Source of the DNA: DASPHG01 sp963849605
Lineage (GTDB): Bacteria; Actinomycetota; Thermoleophilia; Solirubrobacterales; Thermoleophilaceae
DNA: 9,199 nucleotides
Direction: 5' to 3'
NCBI GenBank assembly: GCA_963849605.1
Contig: CAWKHX010000001.1
Location: 1 to 9,199 of the forward strand
Below, piece by piece: positions 6,590 through 9,199 of this stretch. The notes beneath the pieces are model-generated. The model was not told the DNA's origin. It searched no databases and was given only the letters and a program-made list of their open reading frames with translations. Both the position numbers and the translations under genes were made by a program. Numbering within the stretch: position 1 is the stretch's first letter; each line of letters opens with the position of its first letter.

Positions 6590-8043
6590 GGGGACCCGCC
6601 GAAGAGGGCGGTAAGGGCAGCCGAAGAAGAAGCTAAGAGCGCGAAGCGCACGCGCATGAGCGCCCCGCCGCCGGGCGCATTTGCGGCCTCGACGCTGCCG
6701 CCGCGGGCCTCGGCGGCCTGGCGCACGATCGCCAGGCCGAGTCCCGAGCCGGGCATGCCGCGCGCGTCCTTCGCGCGGTAGAAGCGCTCGAAGACGTGGG
6801 GGAGGTCCTCGTCCGCGAAGCCCGGCCCGTGGTCGCGGACCGACAGCATGCCGTCGCGCAGCTCCACCTCAACGGCGCCCCCGTCGGGGCTCCACTTGCG
6901 CGCGTTGTCGAGCAGGTTGGTGACCGCGCGGGCGATCCGGTCGGGCTCGCCCCGCATCACGGTCGGCTCGAGCTGCGACGTCGTAGCGGACGCCGTCGCC
7001 GGCGCGCCGCTGGGCCCGCTCGACCGCCGCATCGACCACCTCGTGCAGGCGGACGTCGTCGAGCGCCTCGTCCGGCGGCGTCCCGCGCGCGAGCTCGACC
7101 ACGTCCGACACGAGCGCGGTGAGCTCGTCGAGCTCGGCGATGATGTCCGCCCGCAGCGCCGCCAGGTCGTGCGCCGGCAGCCGGTCGGCCTCCTCGAGCG
7201 TCTGGACGTTCGCGCGCAGGCTCGCGATCGGCGTGCGCAGCTCGTGGCTGGCGTCGGCGACCATCTGGCGCTGCGACTCGACGGCCTGCTCGAGCGCGTC
7301 GAGCGTGGTGTTGAAGCTCTGCGCGAGCCGGGCGAGCTCGTCCCGCCCGACCACGTCCATCCGCTGGGTGATGTCGGGCGCCCCGGCGATCGCCTCCGTG
7401 CGCCGCGTGAAGCGCGCGACCGGCTCGAGCGCGGCGCGCGCCACCAGCGCGCCGAGCAGCGCCGCCAGCGCGATCCCGCGCGGCGCCGACCAGCACCAGC
7501 GCGAGCAGGACGTCGTCGAGCACGTTGTCGACCTCGGTGAGCGGGCGGGCGACCTGGATCGCCCCGCTCGGGCCCGATGCCCTCGGTGAGCACCATCAGG
7601 TGGGTGCCGTCCACCGTCATGTCGCGAATCTCGCGGCCGCGGCCGGACTCCGCGATCTCGAGCGCCCAGTCCTCGACCGGCAGCTCCGCGGTCTCGTTGG
7701 GCGGCCGGTCGACGTCGCCGTCGGGCGAGACGCGCTGCACGTAGCCGCCGGCCCCGCCGAACTCCTCGTCGCGAGGCGGAGGCGCGAACTGCGGCGGCGC
7801 GCCGCCGGGCGCGCCAGGTGGGGGCCCGAACTGCTCCGTCGTCGCCGTCCTCGATCCCCGGCGGGGGACCCGGGCCGCCGAACCCGGGCCCGGGCGCGGC
7901 GCCTCGGCGCGCTGGGCGAGCGCGTCCTCCACCTCGCCGCGAAGGCTCGAGCGCACGGCGAAGTAGACGACGGTCGCCGCCGTCAGCACCGTGACCGCCA
8001 CCGCGATTCCGGCGACCGCCGCGATCCGGGTGCGCAGGCTCAT
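6586..8043 (-). CDS. HAMP-domain sensor histidine kinase, several frameshifts
   Basis: The ATG at 8041-8043 overlaps the response-regulator stop (ATGA). Order of parts: membrane helix 1 (AAVAGIAVAVTVLTAATVVY), a periplasmic region rich in Pro/Gly ending near VDGTHLMVLTEGI, then a frame change near 7570 into IQVARPLTEVDNVLDDVLLA. Helix 2 is restored by another shift near 7480 (GIALAALLGALVARAALEPV), followed by a HAMP linker. Next come the phosphoacceptor box VADASHELRTP, with the histidine codon at 7244-7246, and a dimerisation helix. A shift near 6970 leads to the ATPase: N box NLLDNARKWSPDGG, then DHGPGFADEDLPHVFERFYR and GSGLGLAIVRQAAEARGG. All catalytic motifs are intact; MprB-like kinases have this architecture. 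The last residues (ASSSAALTALFGGSP) overlap a repeat array and look non-conserved, so the true stop might be slightly earlier. A compensating double shift near 7850 is also possible. Confidence 0.85.
   Translation of the reverse strand: MSLRTRIAAVAGIAVAVTVLTAATVVYFAVRSSLRGEVEDALAQRAEAPRPGPGSAARVPRRGSRTATTEQFGPPPGAPGGAPPQFAPPPRDEEFGGAGGYVQRVSPDGDVDRPPNETAELPVEDWALEIAESGRGREIRDMTVDGTHLMVLTEGIGPERGDPGRPPAHRGRQRARRRPARAGAGRRRAGSRWRRCSARWWRAPRSSRSRASRGARRRSPGRPTSPSGWTWSGGTSSPGSRRASTPRSTRSSRPSSRSARWSPTPATSCARRSRACARTSRRSRRPTGCRRTTWRRCGRTSSPSSTSSPRSCRTWSSSRAGRRRTRRSTTSACTRWSMRRSSGPSGAPATASATTSQLEPTVMRGEPDRIARAVTNLLDNARKWSPDGGAVEVELRDGMLSVRDHGPGFADEDLPHVFERFYRAKDARGMPGSGLGLAIVRQAAEARGGSVEAANAPGGGALMRVRFALLASSSAALTALFGGSP
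6595..6638 (-). repeat. Four tandem 11-bp direct repeats, probable OmpR/PhoB-type regulator site
   Basis: Read on the minus strand: TCTTAGCTTCT (6628-6638), TCTTCGGCTGC (6617-6627), CCTTACCGCCC (6606-6616) and TCTTCGGCGGG (6595-6605), in exact 11-bp register with consensus YCTT(A/C)(G/C). Tandem 11-bp spacing is the usual footprint of OmpR/PhoB regulators, and one is encoded in the same operon. The array lies 44-87 nt before the secreted-protein start, overlapping the kinase 3' end. Confidence 0.55.
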
Positions 8044-8714
8044 TCCTCGCGCAGCACGTAGCCGACGCCGCGCACCGTGTGGATCAGGCGCCGCGACGCC
8101 CGCGTCCTCGAGCTTGCGCCGCAGGTACCCGATGTAGACGCGCAGCGCGTTCGACTCGGGCCCGAAGTCGTAGCCCCAGACGCGGTCGTAGATCACGGCG
8201 TGGGAGAGGACGCGGCGCGGGTTGAGCAGGAACAGCTCGAGCAGCTGGAACTCGGTGCGCGTCAGCTCGACGAACTCGTGCCCACGACCGCCCCGTGCCG
8301 CGTGCGGTCCAGGCGCAGCTCCGCGAACGACGGGTCGTCCGGGTCCGCTGACGCGCCGGCGCGGCGCATCAGCGCGCGCAGGCGCGCCTTCAGCTCGCCG
8401 AGGTCGAACGGCTTGACCAGGTAGTCGTCCGCGCCCGCGTCGAGCCCGTCGATCCGGTCCTCGATCGCGTCGCGCGCGGTCAGCATCAGCACCGGCACGC
8501 GGTTGCCGGCCTCGCGCAGGCGGCGGCAGACCTCGAGCCCGTCGATGTCGGGCATGCCGACGTCCAGCACGACCGCGTCGGGACTGCCGTTCGCGACCTG
8601 GGTCAGGCCGTGCTGGCCGCCCTCGGCGAGGTCGACCTCGTAGCCGGCGAGCGAGAGCGCGCGCCGCAGCGCGTCGCGGAGCGAGCGGTCATCGTCGACG
8701 ACGAGCACCTTCAT
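8040..8714 (-). CDS. OmpR/PhoB-family DNA-binding response regulator, two frameshifts
   Basis: The ATG at 8712-8714 starts MKVLVVDDDRSLRDALRRAL, a canonical receiver with the acidic pocket in VDDD, phosphoacceptor Asp51 in VVLDVGMPDIDG, the switch Thr in LMLTARD and the conserved Lys in LVKPFD. The frame breaks near 8275-8285; the other frame supplies the winged-helix effector (HEFVELTRTEFQLLELFLLN, VIYDRVWGYDFG, ALRVYIGYLRRKLEDAG). A second break near 8090-8100 restores RLIHTVRGVGYVLREE and the TGA at 8040-8042. The reconstructed length, about 225 residues, is standard for the family. Its stop overlaps the kinase start, so the pair is translationally coupled. The intergenic region before it has two copies of an 11-bp motif, so autoregulation is likely. 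In the broken state the protein would lack its DNA-binding domain. Confidence 0.88.
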
Positions 8715-8764
8715 GCCTCGACGGTAGCCCGCGGCGCACGGGGTCACCAGCGCTGCAAGGCCGC

Positions 8765-8786
8765 TCCTACGTTCGTCTTAGCGCTC
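8765..8786 (+). promoter_or_regulatory. Two 11-bp half-sites in the divergent promoter region
   Basis: TCCTACGTTCG (8765-8775) followed directly by TCTTAGCGCTC (8776-8786). They share TC(T/C)TA(C/G) with the array at 6595-6638 and with 5783-5793. The position, between the response regulator (start 8714, minus) and the small plus-strand gene (start 8822), suits control of either or both. A possible -10-like TATTCC lies at 8793-8798. Confidence 0.45.
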
Positions 8787-8821
8787 GGACGGGTATTCCG
8801 CGGCTGGAGGTGATGCCGAGC

Positions 8822-9042
8822 ATGGCAAACAGCCACGGATCCAGCGTCAAGAACGACAAGACAGTACGAGGGCATGCGCAAGAAGGGCATGTCGAAGGAG
8901 CGCGCGGCGAAGATCTCGAACGCGAACGCGTGGCTTGAACAAGGCGTCCAAGAAGGGCAGAAGTCGGCAGGCGTGGTTCGTCGAACGGCGGTGGACGAAG
9001 AGCGAGAAGGCGCGGCGGACGCAAGGCGAGAAGTCCAGCTAG
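8822..9042 (+). CDS. Small basic 'KKGMSKERAA' protein, frameshifted
   Basis: The ATG at 8822, preceded by GGAGGTGAT, begins MANSHGSSVKNDKT. A one-base shift near 8860-8864 continues with YEGMRKKGMSKERAAKISNA, and a second near 8932-8942 with NKASKKG. A possible third near 8950-8990 precedes an ending WTKSEKARRTQGEKSS with TAG at 9040-9042. The reconstruction gives about 72 residues, Lys/Arg/Ser-rich, with no signal or membrane segment. The N-terminal half resembles small actinobacterial proteins with the core KDDKxYExLRKKGMSKExAAxIAN, of uncharacterised function; the match is from memory. It is divergent from the two-component operon and may share its control region. The start is secure; the 3' half is not. 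Confidence 0.62.
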
Positions 9043-9088
9043 CGCGGCTCACGGAGGCGGATTTGGGCCGAGATCGGGTCCGTATCCT

Positions 9089-9199
9089 TCAGTTCGTCGC
9101 GCCCAGGAAAGCCGCGCGCGACCGCTGTTCTTCACCCAGCCTGCGGCCGAGACTGTACTGGCGCCGCGCCAGCACATCGAGACGCGGCGCGAGCGTGCG
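9089..9199 (-). CDS. Possible C-terminal fragment of a gene running off the window
   Basis: A 37-codon frame on the minus strand, open to the window edge and ending at TGA 9089-9091, reads LDVLARRQYSLGRRLGEEQR then AAFLGATN. The composition looks like an ordinary soluble helical protein rather than a shadow frame, but no family is recognised and no start lies inside the window. It would converge on the small gene at 8822-9042; no hairpin terminator is obvious in the 46 bases between them. Confidence 0.3.
   Translation of the reverse strand, partial: RTLAPRLDVLARRQYSLGRRLGEEQRSRAAFLGATN

Noticed and set aside
1..9199. Mobile elements, CRISPR arrays, tRNA or rRNA genes
   Set aside because: No transposase motifs, terminal inverted repeats with target duplications, regularly spaced repeats or structured RNA signatures were seen on either strand.

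Overview
The window is a very GC-rich actinobacterial fragment. It looks like the class Thermoleophilia (Solirubrobacterales/Gaiellales type), most likely from an environmental or metagenomic assembly. That placement rests on recognisable protein families: a short ECF sigma factor with a zinc-finger anti-sigma, a secreted LVIVD-repeat protein with a basic C-terminal tail, and a small 'KKGMSKERAA' protein. It is inference, not a database result. No rRNA, tRNA, CRISPR array or insertion sequence is visible.

Plus strand, left half: an HD-GYP phosphodiesterase (86-715), an ECF sigma factor (807-1434) overlapping its zinc-finger anti-sigma (1431-1664), a four-helix DoxX-like membrane protein (1695-2123), and a secreted LVIVD-repeat protein (about 2111-3740). 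The sigma gene and the DoxX gene each carry the same promoter-like element, GTAAGAAAT, 15 nt, then a C(A/T)AA box. In both, a start codon sits exactly 34 nt after the first G. This suggests a small autoregulated, leaderless ECF regulon. A perfect hairpin at 3747-3772 separates this block from the convergent minus-strand block.

Minus strand, read right to left from 8714: an OmpR/PhoB-type response regulator, its overlapping HAMP histidine kinase, a secreted Pro/Gly/His-rich protein, a second ECF sigma factor with a long membrane-anchored C-terminal tail, and a secreted thrombospondin-type-3 calcium-binding protein. Four tandem 11-bp repeats (TCTTAG..., TCTTCG...) lie between kinase and secreted-protein gene. 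Related half-sites lie in the divergent region before the response regulator and in front of the second sigma factor. I infer that the response regulator controls its own operon, the secreted protein, the sigma factor and perhaps the divergent small gene at 8822.

Almost every gene is interrupted by apparent single-base frameshifts, although the protein motifs are well preserved on both sides. The pattern looks like uncorrected indel errors in the assembly rather than gene decay, so coordinates below describe reconstructed genes and name the breakpoints. The window ends at 9089-9199 with a short open frame on the minus strand that may be the end of another gene.
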